From Bacteroidota bacterium (lineage in GTDB: Bacteria; Bacteroidota; Bacteroidia; Chitinophagales; JADIYW01), in NCBI GenBank assembly GCA_028288625.1, contig JAQBNI010000119.1:1-41521 (forward strand): DNA of 41,521 nucleotides. The letters are read 5' to 3'. The first letter of the stretch is position 1. The number at the start of each line of letters is the position of its first letter. Both the position numbers and the translations under genes were made by a program. The notes under the pieces were generated by a model, which was not told the origin of the DNA, did no database searches, and was given only the letters and a program-made list of their open reading frames with translations. This document shows positions 17,529 through 25,085 of this stretch, piece after piece.

Positions 17529-18875
17529 ATGTCAGATACAAAAACAATCTCACAAGCGCCGGAAATAATTAAGGACAACCAGGATTACACTTTATTTTCC
17601 TGGAGTAAACAGAAAGGTACTTCACCGATTGCTGTAAAATATGGTGAAGGCGTTTATTTATATGATTATGACGGAAAGCGTTATATCGATTTTTCTTCCG
17701 GCTTGATGAATGTAAATATTGGTCACGGCAACCAACGCGTAACCGATGCAGTGGTAAAGCAAATGCAGGAAGTTGCTTATGTAACGCCAAGCTGTGTCAC
17801 TAAAGTGCGCGGAGATCTTGGAAAAAAATTAGCCGAAATGTGTCCCGGCGATTTGAACAAAGCATTCTTCACGGTTTGCGGCGCAACGACGATTGAAAAT
17901 GCAATCAAGCTGGCGCGTATCTATACTGGTCGTCATAAAATCTTAGCACGCTATCAATCTTATCACGGTGCAACTTATGGTGTAATTTCTGCAGGCGGCG
18001 ATCCGCGTAAGTTACCTGTCGATGCACAGCAGGCGCCGAACTTTGTGCACTTTGATATTCCGAATGCATACCGCTGGGAATATGGAGAAGAAAATTTATT
18101 GAAAGATGCAGTAATGCAGTTAGAACGTGTGATCGCGTTTGAAGGTCCGGGAAATATTGCCGCTATTTTACTGGAAGGCGAATCCGGTTCTTCAGGATGT
18201 TTTAAGTATCCGGTTGGTTACATGAAAAAGTTGAGAGAGATCTGCAATAAGCATGGCATCCTTTTAATTATAGATGAAGTGATGAGTGGCTTTGGAAGAA
18301 CCGGTAAAACATTTGGTTTTGAGCATCACGATATTATTCCCGATATGATTGCGATGGCGAAAGGATTGACTTCAGGCTATCTTCCGTTCGGGTGTTTAAT
18401 GGTTTCCGATAAGATCGCTTCAACCTTTGAAGACAAGATGCTGCCACTAGGATTAACTTACTCGGCACATGCCGTTTGTTGTGCTGCTGCGCTTGAAGTA
18501 TTGAAAATATATGAAGACGATAATTTATTTGCAAATGCAGCGGAGATGGGAAAATATATCGAGCAGCGCGTGGAGGAAATGAAGGGCAAGCATAAAAGTA
18601 TCGGCGATTTTCGCAACACAGGTTTATTAGGCTGTATTGAATTAGTGAAAAACCGGGATACAAAAGAACCGATGGCGCCTTTTAATGCAAAGCCTGAAGA
18701 AATGGTGGTGATGAATAAAGTCGCGGCAAAAATAAAAGAACTCGGCATGTACACTTTTGTGCGATGGAATTTCATTTTCATTGCGCCGCCGTTATGCATC
18801 ACTAAAGAACAAATCGACGAAGGACTTGCAATCATCAGCGAAGCAATAGCGATCGCTGACGCGAATGTTGAATGA
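17529..18875 (+). CDS. Class III aminotransferase, probable beta-alanine aminotransferase
   Basis: This 448-residue PLP enzyme of the class III (omega) aminotransferase family shows the PLP ring-binding Asp249 in LLIIDEVMSGFGRTG, the Schiff-base Lys278 in MAKGLTSGYLPFG, and the substrate-side HGATYG and TYSAHAVCC motifs. Its place between a malonate-semialdehyde dehydrogenase and the dihydropyrimidinase / beta-ureidopropionase genes points to beta-alanine as amino donor, with pyruvate or 2-oxoglutarate as acceptor, giving malonate semialdehyde. The family alone does not fix the substrate: taurine, GABA and ornithine enzymes look similar, so the context decides. The last codons (NVE) read into a heptad repeat tract that begins at the stop. 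Confidence 0.85.
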   Translation: MSDTKTISQAPEIIKDNQDYTLFSWSKQKGTSPIAVKYGEGVYLYDYDGKRYIDFSSGLMNVNIGHGNQRVTDAVVKQMQEVAYVTPSCVTKVRGDLGKKLAEMCPGDLNKAFFTVCGATTIENAIKLARIYTGRHKILARYQSYHGATYGVISAGGDPRKLPVDAQQAPNFVHFDIPNAYRWEYGEENLLKDAVMQLERVIAFEGPGNIAAILLEGESGSSGCFKYPVGYMKKLREICNKHGILLIIDEVMSGFGRTGKTFGFEHHDIIPDMIAMAKGLTSGYLPFGCLMVSDKIASTFEDKMLPLGLTYSAHAVCCAAALEVLKIYEDDNLFANAAEMGKYIEQRVEEMKGKHKSIGDFRNTGLLGCIELVKNRDTKEPMAPFNAKPEEMVVMNKVAAKIKELGMYTFVRWNFIFIAPPLCITKEQIDEGLAIISEAIAIADANVE

Positions 18876-18949
18876 TAAATTTTAAATGTTGAATTATTTC
18901 TTTCGTTTCGTTTCATTTAAAATTTAGAATTCAAAATTTAAAATTTTTA
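18865..18949. repeat. Heptad-phased inverted repeat (19-bp arms)
   Basis: Left arm 18877-18895 and right arm 18928-18946 are complementary at 18 of 19 positions. Both are made of 7-base units (ATGTTGA, ATTTTAA / ATTCAAA, ATTTAAA). The loop is 32 bases. The left tract overlaps the last codons of the aminotransferase and the right one ends directly at the permease ATG (18950), leaving no room for an ordinary ribosome-binding site. Confidence 0.8.
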
Positions 18950-20422
18950 ATGTCTGAACAAAATAAAATATCATCCTCTCTCTACAGCGAAGATCTCGCG
19001 CCTGTGCCACCGGAAAAAAGAACCTGGAACACCTGGAACTATGCAGCGCTATGGATCAGCATGAGTTTATGCATTCCAACCTATATGCTCGCAAGCTCTC
19101 TCATTGAAGGCGGTATGAACTGGTGGCAAGGTATCCTTACTATATTTATCGGTAACGCAGTAGTACTAGTTCCAATGATCTTGAACGGACATGCAGGCGC
19201 GAAATACGGAATACCATTTCCGGTACTCGCGCGAGCGAGCTTCGGAACAAAGGGTGCAAATATTCCAGCCATGCTGCGCGCGATCGTGGCATGCGGATGG
19301 TTCGGCATACAAACATGGATCGGAGGATTTGCATTGTATCAGATGTTCCGCTTATGGTTTCCCGCATTGGAAACGTTACCGCAAATTTTTCCTGCATCCT
19401 GGACATTACAAACAGGACCTGCCATTTGTTTTCTTGCATTCTGGCTGCTGAATATGTATGTCGTCTATCTCGGGGTAGAAAGTATTCGCAAGCTTTTAGT
19501 CTTTAAAGCATTTTTCTTACCTGCAGCTGCTCTAGCCTTATTATTCTGGGCGATCAGCGCGGGGCATGGACTAGGACCGATCTTAAAACAACCATCGAAA
19601 TTTCATTCCACCATTGATTTCTTTCATTTCTTTTTCCCTGCATTAACAGGTATGGTGGGATTTTGGGCAACGCTGTCGCTGAATATTCCTGATTTCACGC
19701 GTTATGCAAAAAGTCAGAAAGCACAAATCGTCGGACAAGCTATTGCATTGCCGTCTTCCATGACCTTATTTTCTTTTATAGGAGTTGTGGTTACCTCAGC
19801 AACGGTCATTATTTACGGTACAACGATCTGGGATCCATTGGCATTGGCAGGAAAATTTGAAAGTAAATTATTGGTGAGTATTGCAATGATCGCGGTAGCG
19901 ATCTCTACACTTGCCACAAACATTGCAGCAAATATTGTGAGTCCTGCAAATGATTTTGCAAACCTCGCTCCGTCAAAAATTAATTTTCGCATGGGCGGAT
20001 TGATCACGGGCATCATCGGTATCCTTATTTTTCCGTGGAAACTGATTGCGGATCCGAACGGTTACATATTTACCTGGCTGGTAGGTTATTCAAGTCTACT
20101 GGGACCTGTCGGCGGCATCATGATCATCGATTATTATTTTATAAAGAGACGAGAACTGGATACCGAAAATTTATATAACCCTCACGGTATCTATAGTTTT
20201 AATAACGGCATCAATTATGCGGCGGTTGCTGCATTGCTCATCGGCATTTTACCGAATGTGCCAGGGTTCTTAGCAACTACAAAAATGATCAATACAGATG
20301 CTGTGCCACAATGGATATTAGGATTGTATAACTTCGCGTGGTTCGTGGGATTTTTTATTTCGGGATTAACTTATTATGCCATGATGCGCAATTATAAAGC
20401 TGCAGTAAAATTAGCGATATGA
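18950..20422 (+). CDS. NCS1-family nucleobase:cation symporter (likely uracil/cytosine permease)
   Basis: The 490-residue protein is an NCS1 (Mhp1/Fui1-like) transporter with about 12 membrane segments. Family motifs include the N-terminal LAPVPPEKRTWNTWNY, GAKYGIPFPVLARASFG, RAIVACGWFGIQTWIGG (substrate and cation site region), N-I-P-D-F-T-R-Y-A and A-A-N-I-V-S-P-A-N-D-F. NCS1 proteins carry pyrimidines, purines, hydantoins or allantoin with Na+ or H+. With a cytosine deaminase overlapping its stop by four bases, and uracil reduction genes downstream, cytosine/uracil uptake is the best inference; hydantoin or allantoin remain possible. Inner membrane. Confidence 0.88.
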   Translation: MSEQNKISSSLYSEDLAPVPPEKRTWNTWNYAALWISMSLCIPTYMLASSLIEGGMNWWQGILTIFIGNAVVLVPMILNGHAGAKYGIPFPVLARASFGTKGANIPAMLRAIVACGWFGIQTWIGGFALYQMFRLWFPALETLPQIFPASWTLQTGPAICFLAFWLLNMYVVYLGVESIRKLLVFKAFFLPAAALALLFWAISAGHGLGPILKQPSKFHSTIDFFHFFFPALTGMVGFWATLSLNIPDFTRYAKSQKAQIVGQAIALPSSMTLFSFIGVVVTSATVIIYGTTIWDPLALAGKFESKLLVSIAMIAVAISTLATNIAANIVSPANDFANLAPSKINFRMGGLITGIIGILIFPWKLIADPNGYIFTWLVGYSSLLGPVGGIMIIDYYFIKRRELDTENLYNPHGIYSFNNGINYAAVAALLIGILPNVPGFLATTKMINTDAVPQWILGLYNFAWFVGFFISGLTYYAMMRNYKAAVKLAI

Positions 20423-20856
20423 CAGATGAATTTATGAGAGCGGCGATCGATGAAGCGCGTACGGGATTGTCTGAAAAAGGAATTCCGATTGGCAGTGTAA
20501 TGATAAAGAACGGAGTGATTGTCGGTCGCGGGCACAACAAACGCGTGCAGGACGGCGATCCGATCACGCATGCAGAGATCGATTGTTTGCGCAATGCAGG
20601 AAGGGTTGGAAGTTATAAAGATGCAGTGTTGTATTCAACGCTCATGCCATGTTATTTATGTGCGGGCGCTGTAGTGCAGTTTGGAATTAAAAAAGTGATC
20701 GTCGGTGAATCGCAGACTTTCCCGGGTGCGAAAGAATTTATGGAATCGCATGGAGTCGAAGTGATAGACCTGAATTTAGAGGAATGTGTAAGTATGATGT
20801 CGGATTTTATTGAAAAAAATCCAACGTTATGGAATGAAGACATTGGCGAACTTTGA
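20419..20856 (+). CDS. Yeast-type (Fcy1-like) cytosine deaminase
   Basis: The 145-residue zinc deaminase has the cytidine/deoxycytidylate-deaminase-fold motifs H51-A-E53 and P-C78-Y-L-C81 (zinc ligands His51, Cys78, Cys81; proton shuttle Glu53). The G-x-G-H-N-K-R-x-Q-D-G stretch and especially the C-terminus (F-I-E-K-N-P-T-L-W-N-E-D-I-G-E) closely follow yeast cytosine deaminase Fcy1, and not the TadA tRNA deaminase or the amidohydrolase-type bacterial CodA. Reaction: cytosine + water to uracil + ammonia. The start overlaps the permease stop (ATGA), implying translational coupling, and the product feeds PreTA encoded downstream. A broader nucleobase deaminase activity cannot be excluded. Confidence 0.8.
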   Translation: MTDEFMRAAIDEARTGLSEKGIPIGSVMIKNGVIVGRGHNKRVQDGDPITHAEIDCLRNAGRVGSYKDAVLYSTLMPCYLCAGAVVQFGIKKVIVGESQTFPGAKEFMESHGVEVIDLNLEECVSMMSDFIEKNPTLWNEDIGEL

Positions 20857-20857
20857 T

Positions 20858-20890
20858 AATGTTGAATGATAAATGTTGAATGTTGAATTA
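20858..20890. repeat. Heptad-phased ATGTTGA tract
   Basis: Units ATGTTGA, ATGATAA, ATGTTGA, ATGTTGA follow each other directly after the cytosine deaminase stop. Confidence 0.75.
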
Positions 20891-20935
20891 GGGAGTGTCT
20901 GTTATGCAAGGCGGCAACCGCGAAAGAGTTAGGTT

Positions 20936-21128
20936 TATGATGTTCCCAGCGATAGAAGTAAAATCTAACGAAGCGTGGCTTTCAGCATTTGCGTTGATTT
21001 TATCTTCGGTTTTTATCGAAACAACGTGAAGATAAAAAATCGCCTTAGGACATCATAAATGCTTTTTGGTTACTTTTTGGCATCAAAAAGTTACAAATGA
21101 TCTTTTAGAAAATTATAAAGTTGAATTT
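20936..21128. repeat. Compound intergenic repeat with nested inverted repeats
   Basis: TTTATGATGT (20936) faces ACATCATAAA (21050-21059) and encloses GATTTTATCTTC / GAAGATAAAAAATC. It is followed by GTTACTTTTTGGCATC and AAAAAGTTACAAATGATC. The stretch from about 21063 to 21128 recurs before the TsaC gene at about 35332-35404, including the words ACAAATGATCTTTTAGA and GTTGAATT. In both places it is open in frame with the downstream gene and lengthens the predicted protein, so it is a mobile or dispersed repeat and not true coding sequence. Confidence 0.7.
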
Positions 21129-21134
21129 AAGACT

Positions 21135-22517
21135 ATGTCAATCTTAATAAAAAACGGAAGAGTAATTACAGCCACCGATGATTACATCGCGGATGTTTAT
21201 ATCGAAGGTGAAAAAGTAATTGCCATCGGCAAAGATCTTAATCGTACAGCAGATAAAACCATCGATGCTTCGGGAAAGCTCGTGATGCCCGGCGGCGTTG
21301 ATCCCCACGTGCATCTCGATATGCCGTTCATGGGAACGTTCTCCAGCGACAATTATGAAACGGGAACACGTGCTGCATTGTTTGGCGGTACAACAACAGT
21401 CATCGATTTTATTTTACAAACACAAGGGAAAAGTCTGCATTCCGCTTTGCATGAATGGAAAGGAAGATCAGACGGCAACGCTGTCGGCGATTACAGCTTC
21501 CATATGGCGGTTACTGATTTCAACGAAGACACAAAAAAAGAAGTGCGTGAAATGATCGAAGAAGAAGGCATCACTTCTTTCAAAACATTTATGGCGTACA
21601 AAGGTGCATTGATGATCGACGATAGACAAATGATTGGCTTGATGGAGGAAGTAAAAAAACACGGCGGTCTGATCAATGTACACGCGACCAACGGTGATAT
21701 GATCGATTACTTAATTGCGAAACACAAGTCAGAAGGAAAATTATCTCCGCTGTATCATTATCTCTCACAGCCGGAAGTAACGGAAGCAGAAGCCAGCGGA
21801 AGATTTGCGGATATGGCAAATTATACGGGCTGTCCCGGTTACATTGTTCACCTCACTTGCGAAGGCGCGCTGAACGCTGTCCGCAATGCTACACGAAGAA
21901 ATCAAAAAGTTTTTGTCGAAACTTGCATTCAATATTTAATTCTCGATGCATCGTTGTATGAGAAGGATTTTGAAGGAGCGAAATGGGTGATGAGTCCGCC
22001 GCTGCGGGAGAAAAAAGACCAGGCGACATTATGGGCGGGCATCAACCAAGGGTTAGTGAATGTTGTGGCGACGGATCATTGTCCGTTTAAATGGGAACAG
22101 AAATTAATGGGCGAAAAAGATTTTTCAAAGATTCCTAATGGGCATCCTGCCATCGAAAATCGCATGGAATTATTATTCAGCGAAGGCGTGAATAAAGGAA
22201 AGATCACTTTGAATAAATATGTGGAAGTGGCTTGCACAAATCCTGCAAAGATCTTCGGCATGTTCCCGAAAAAAGGAACGATTGCTGTTGGGAGTGATGC
22301 AGATATTATGATCTTCGATCCAAACGAAACGCATACGCTATCATCATCAACACATCATATGAATGTCGATTACTCGGCGTATGAAGGATGGGAAGTAAAA
22401 GGAAAAGTGAAAACGGTTTTGTTGCGCGGAGAAGTTGCGATTGATAATAATCAGTGCTTAATTAAAAAAGGCTACGGGCAATTTGTTAGAAGAAACAAGG
22501 TTGAAGGTAAAATTTGA
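21135..22517 (+). CDS. hydA: Dihydropyrimidinase
   Basis: The frame opens at 21066, but its first 23 codons are encoded by a dispersed repeat, so the ATG at 21135 is taken as the start (460 aa). Cyclic amidohydrolase motifs are present: the metal ligands His58 and His60 (DPHVHLDMPF), the carbamylatable Lys156 in FMAYKG, V-H-A-T-N-G-D, I-V-H-L-T-C-E-G, and T-D-H-C-P-F with the metal-binding Asp. Reaction: reversible ring opening of 5,6-dihydrouracil or dihydrothymine to N-carbamoyl-beta-alanine or its methyl homologue. It sits between the cytosine deaminase and beta-ureidopropionase genes. Hydantoinase or allantoinase alternatives are disfavoured by the FMAYKG form and by context. Confidence 0.92.
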   Translation: MSILIKNGRVITATDDYIADVYIEGEKVIAIGKDLNRTADKTIDASGKLVMPGGVDPHVHLDMPFMGTFSSDNYETGTRAALFGGTTTVIDFILQTQGKSLHSALHEWKGRSDGNAVGDYSFHMAVTDFNEDTKKEVREMIEEEGITSFKTFMAYKGALMIDDRQMIGLMEEVKKHGGLINVHATNGDMIDYLIAKHKSEGKLSPLYHYLSQPEVTEAEASGRFADMANYTGCPGYIVHLTCEGALNAVRNATRRNQKVFVETCIQYLILDASLYEKDFEGAKWVMSPPLREKKDQATLWAGINQGLVNVVATDHCPFKWEQKLMGEKDFSKIPNGHPAIENRMELLFSEGVNKGKITLNKYVEVACTNPAKIFGMFPKKGTIAVGSDADIMIFDPNETHTLSSSTHHMNVDYSAYEGWEVKGKVKTVLLRGEVAIDNNQCLIKKGYGQFVRRNKVEGKI

Positions 22518-22519
22518 TT

Positions 22520-22762
22520 TTAATGTTGTATGCTAAATGTTGGATGCAAAAATGTCGATTGCTTCAAAAGAAGCAAGGGAAACTAAGTATTGGTTAAAGT
22601 TGTTGGCGAAAAGTAAATTAGTGGATTTGGATTATTCAGAATATACAAAAAAAATCAATTACATTATTAATGTTATCACCAAGATTATCATAACCAGTCA
22701 AAGAAGCATAAAATTATAATGTCACATTCAACATACATCATTCAACATTCAACATATTAATA
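22520..22762. repeat. Heptad-armed element enclosing a truncated four-helix-bundle gene
   Basis: The left arm (22522-22546; ATGTTGT, ATGCTAA, ATGTTGG) and right arm (about 22724-22758; ACATTCA, ACATACA, TCATTCA, ACATTCA) are built of 7-base units. In the best register the arms are complementary at about 19 of 24 positions. They enclose the 3' part of a four-helix-bundle gene. The right arm ends just before the ATG of the beta-ureidopropionase gene. Confidence 0.7.
22537..22719 (+). pseudogene. N-terminally truncated four-helix-bundle (23S rRNA IVS-type) protein
   Basis: The 60-codon frame corresponds, from its sixth residue on, to the C-terminal half of the 118-residue protein encoded at 25192: KMSIASKEARETKYWLKLL against KMSIAAKEARETRYFLRIL, and ITSQRS near both ends. 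The first ~63 residues (two helices) are missing and are replaced exactly at the junction by a heptad repeat arm. Without the first helices the bundle cannot form as in the family, so this is treated as a relic inside the catabolic operon. Confidence 0.75.
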
Positions 22763-23628
22763 TGGCTAGAATTATCAAATCAGGTCTCATCCAAATGAGT
22801 TTGCCAAAAACGGAAGGCGAAGGAACCATCGCGGAAATTGTAGAAGCGATGATACAAAAACATATTCCGTTCATCGAGGAAGCAGGAAAAAAAGGAGTGC
22901 AGATCTTGTGCCTCCAGGAAATTTTTAATACGCCGTATTTCTGTCCGGGACAAGACAAGAAATGGTATGAATCCGCGGAAACTGTTCCGGGTCCAACCAC
23001 TAACCGCATGGCGGAATACGCGAAGAAATACAACATGGTGATGATCGTTCCGATCTATGAGAAGGAACAATCGGGTGTGTTGTATAACACCGCTGCAGTG
23101 ATTGATGCCGATGGAACATATCTTGGTAAGTATAGAAAAAACCATATCCCGCAGACCAGCGGTTTCTGGGAAAAGTTTTTCTTCAAGCCGGGAAATTTAG
23201 GTTATCCTGTTTTTCAAACGAAGTACGCGAAGATCGGCGTGTACATTTGTTACGATCGTCACTTTCCGGATGGCGCAAGATGTTTGGGATTGAATGGCGC
23301 GGAGATCGTCTACAATCCTTCTGCGACTGTTGCGGGTTTATCACAATATTTGTGGAAGCTTGAACAGCCTGCACACGCTGCGGCTAACGGCTATTTCATG
23401 GGCTGCATCAACCGCGTTGGAGAAGAGAAACCATGGAACCTCGGCAAGTTTTACGGATCATCTTATTTTGTAGATCCGCGCGGACAAATTTTTTCACAAG
23501 CATCGGAAGATAAAGATGAATTGCTGATTGCAGATTTCAATCTCGATATGATAGATGAAGTGAGAAGCGTGTGGCAATTTTATAGAGATCGAAGACCGGA
23601 AACGTATGGAAAGATCGTAGAACTTTAA
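22762..23628 (+). CDS. Beta-ureidopropionase (N-carbamoyl-beta-alanine amidohydrolase), nitrilase superfamily
   Basis: This 288-residue carbon-nitrogen hydrolase has the Glu-Lys-Cys triad: Glu53 in LCLQEIFNTPYF, Lys126 in GKYRKNHIP, Cys163 in YICYDRHFPD. The words around it (NTPYFCPGQD, HIPQTSGFWEKFFFKPGN, WQFYRDRRPETYG) are those of beta-ureidopropionases and related N-carbamoyl hydrolases of the eukaryotic type. Reaction: N-carbamoyl-beta-alanine to beta-alanine, CO2 and ammonia. The gene follows dihydropyrimidinase, the enzyme that makes its substrate. Only a heptad repeat arm separates the ATG from the upstream relic. N-carbamoylputrescine amidase is a close relative and the main alternative, but context favours the pyrimidine role. 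Confidence 0.88.
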   Translation: MARIIKSGLIQMSLPKTEGEGTIAEIVEAMIQKHIPFIEEAGKKGVQILCLQEIFNTPYFCPGQDKKWYESAETVPGPTTNRMAEYAKKYNMVMIVPIYEKEQSGVLYNTAAVIDADGTYLGKYRKNHIPQTSGFWEKFFFKPGNLGYPVFQTKYAKIGVYICYDRHFPDGARCLGLNGAEIVYNPSATVAGLSQYLWKLEQPAHAAANGYFMGCINRVGEEKPWNLGKFYGSSYFVDPRGQIFSQASEDKDELLIADFNLDMIDEVRSVWQFYRDRRPETYGKIVEL

Positions 23629-23630
23629 TT

Positions 23631-23737
23631 TATGTTGTATTCTAAATGTTGTATGTTGTATTAAAAGCTTTCAAAAGAGAGGAATTGTCATAACTACATA
23701 TCATACAACATTCAACATACAACATTCAACATAATAA
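23631..23737. repeat. Heptad-phased inverted repeat without an enclosed gene (17-bp arms)
   Basis: Arm 23645-23661 is complementary to 23710-23726 at 16 of 17 positions. Units are ATGTTGT and ATTCTAA on the left, and CATACAA and CATTCAA on the right, with period 7. The 48-base interior has no open frame. It lies between the beta-ureidopropionase stop and the preT start. Confidence 0.85.
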
Positions 23738-23744
23738 AAAAGGA

Positions 23745-25085
23745 ATGCCAATAGAAAATAATAGATTAACATCAGATCAGTACCAAGAGAATTTCTCCGA
23801 CATTCATCCGCCGTTTGAAACAAAGGAAGCTGCGTTGACGGAAGCAAACCGCTGCTTGTTTTGCTACGATGCGCCATGTATGAAAAGCTGTCCGACGAGT
23901 ATCAACGTTCCGAAATTCATCAAGCAGATCACAACCGATAATGTGAAAGGATCCGCACATACTATTTTTGAATCTAATATTTTAGGCGCGGGATGTTCCA
24001 GGGTTTGCCCGGTAGAAAAATTATGCGAAGGCGCTTGCGTATATAATTTAATGGACGAGACGCCGATCCATATCGCGAAGCTGCAAAGATATTCTACGGA
24101 AATGGCTTTGGAAAAAAAGTGGCCGCTGTTTATTCGCAAACCATCCAATGGAAAAAAAGTAGCCATAGTTGGCGCAGGTCCTGCGGGATTGAGCTGCGCG
24201 CATGTTTTGTCGAGAGAAGGAATAGATGTAACGGTTTATGAAAAAGAAAGCAAGGGCGGCGGGTTAATGACCTACGGTATTGCAGCATATAAAGTAACGC
24301 CTGCATTTTGCGAAGAAGAAGTAAATTATATTTTATCCATCGGAGGCATTGAAATAAAATACAACCATGAACTCGGGAAAAATATTACACTGGAAGAATT
24401 GCAGAAGAATTATGATGCGGTTTACTTAGGTTTTGGCGTTGGTGTTGCACGACAATTAAATATTCCGGGTGAAGAACTCGAAGGCGTTGTGGATGCAATC
24501 AGTTTCATTTACGATGTAAGAACGAAAGGATATGAAAATGTTCCTGTCGGTGATAAAGTCGCGGTGATCGGCATGGGCATGACCGCTATTGATGCGGCGA
24601 CGCAGGCGAGAAGGCTCGGTGCAAAAGAAGTGACATTGGTTTATAGAAGAACACAGGAAGAAATGCCATGCACGGAAGCAGAGCTCGATATTGCAATGCT
24701 CGACGAATGCAAGATAATCTGGCTCGCTGCACCGAAAGAAGTAATTGGCGGCGGAGGGAAAGTAGTTAAACTGGTTTGCAGTGTAATGAAACTTGGAGAA
24801 CCGGATGCGAGCGGCAGAAGATCGCCGGTAGAAACAGATGAAACACTTACATTGGATGTGGACATGGTCATAAAAGCAGCAGGACAAATACCATTTACGG
24901 AACTCGTAAATAAAAATTCGATTGAAAATGCAAACGGAAAAATAAAAATAAATAATACAGCAACAAACATCAAAGGTGTTTTCGCCGGCGGGGATTGCGT
25001 CAACGGCGGCAGGGAAGTTGTGGATGCAGTGCAAGCAGGAAAAGACGGAGCCTTTGAAATACTGAAGTATTTCGAAGAATTATAA
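23745..25085 (+). CDS. preT: NAD-dependent dihydropyrimidine dehydrogenase, subunit PreT
   Basis: The 446-residue flavoprotein matches PreT / GltD-like subunits. The N-terminal Fe-S domain has Cys37, 40, 45 and 49 (CLFCYDAPCMKSC) and Cys84, 88, 94 and 98 (CSRVCPVEKLCEGAC). The FAD-binding GAGPAG (143-148) and the NAD(P)-binding VIGMGMTAIDAA follow, with the closing FAD motif VFAGGDCVNGG. Known role: with PreA it forms a heterotetramer that reduces uracil or thymine with NADH to the 5,6-dihydro forms; the N-terminal half of mammalian dihydropyrimidine dehydrogenase corresponds to PreT. preA is downstream, but a four-helix-bundle element (25085-25633) separates the two subunit genes, which is unusual for an obligate complex. 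Confidence 0.92.
   Translation: MPIENNRLTSDQYQENFSDIHPPFETKEAALTEANRCLFCYDAPCMKSCPTSINVPKFIKQITTDNVKGSAHTIFESNILGAGCSRVCPVEKLCEGACVYNLMDETPIHIAKLQRYSTEMALEKKWPLFIRKPSNGKKVAIVGAGPAGLSCAHVLSREGIDVTVYEKESKGGGLMTYGIAAYKVTPAFCEEEVNYILSIGGIEIKYNHELGKNITLEELQKNYDAVYLGFGVGVARQLNIPGEELEGVVDAISFIYDVRTKGYENVPVGDKVAVIGMGMTAIDAATQARRLGAKEVTLVYRRTQEEMPCTEAELDIAMLDECKIIWLAAPKEVIGGGGKVVKLVCSVMKLGEPDASGRRSPVETDETLTLDVDMVIKAAGQIPFTELVNKNSIENANGKIKINNTATNIKGVFAGGDCVNGGREVVDAVQAGKDGAFEILKYFEEL

Noticed and set aside
21066-21134. Longer N-terminus for dihydropyrimidinase
   Set aside because: The extra codons belong to a dispersed repeat also found at 35 kb, and family members start at the M-S-I-L-I-K-N-G strand.
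22537-22719. Treating the 60-codon frame as an intact small gene
   Set aside because: It corresponds only to the C-terminal half of the 118-residue family member and its first codons come from a repeat arm.
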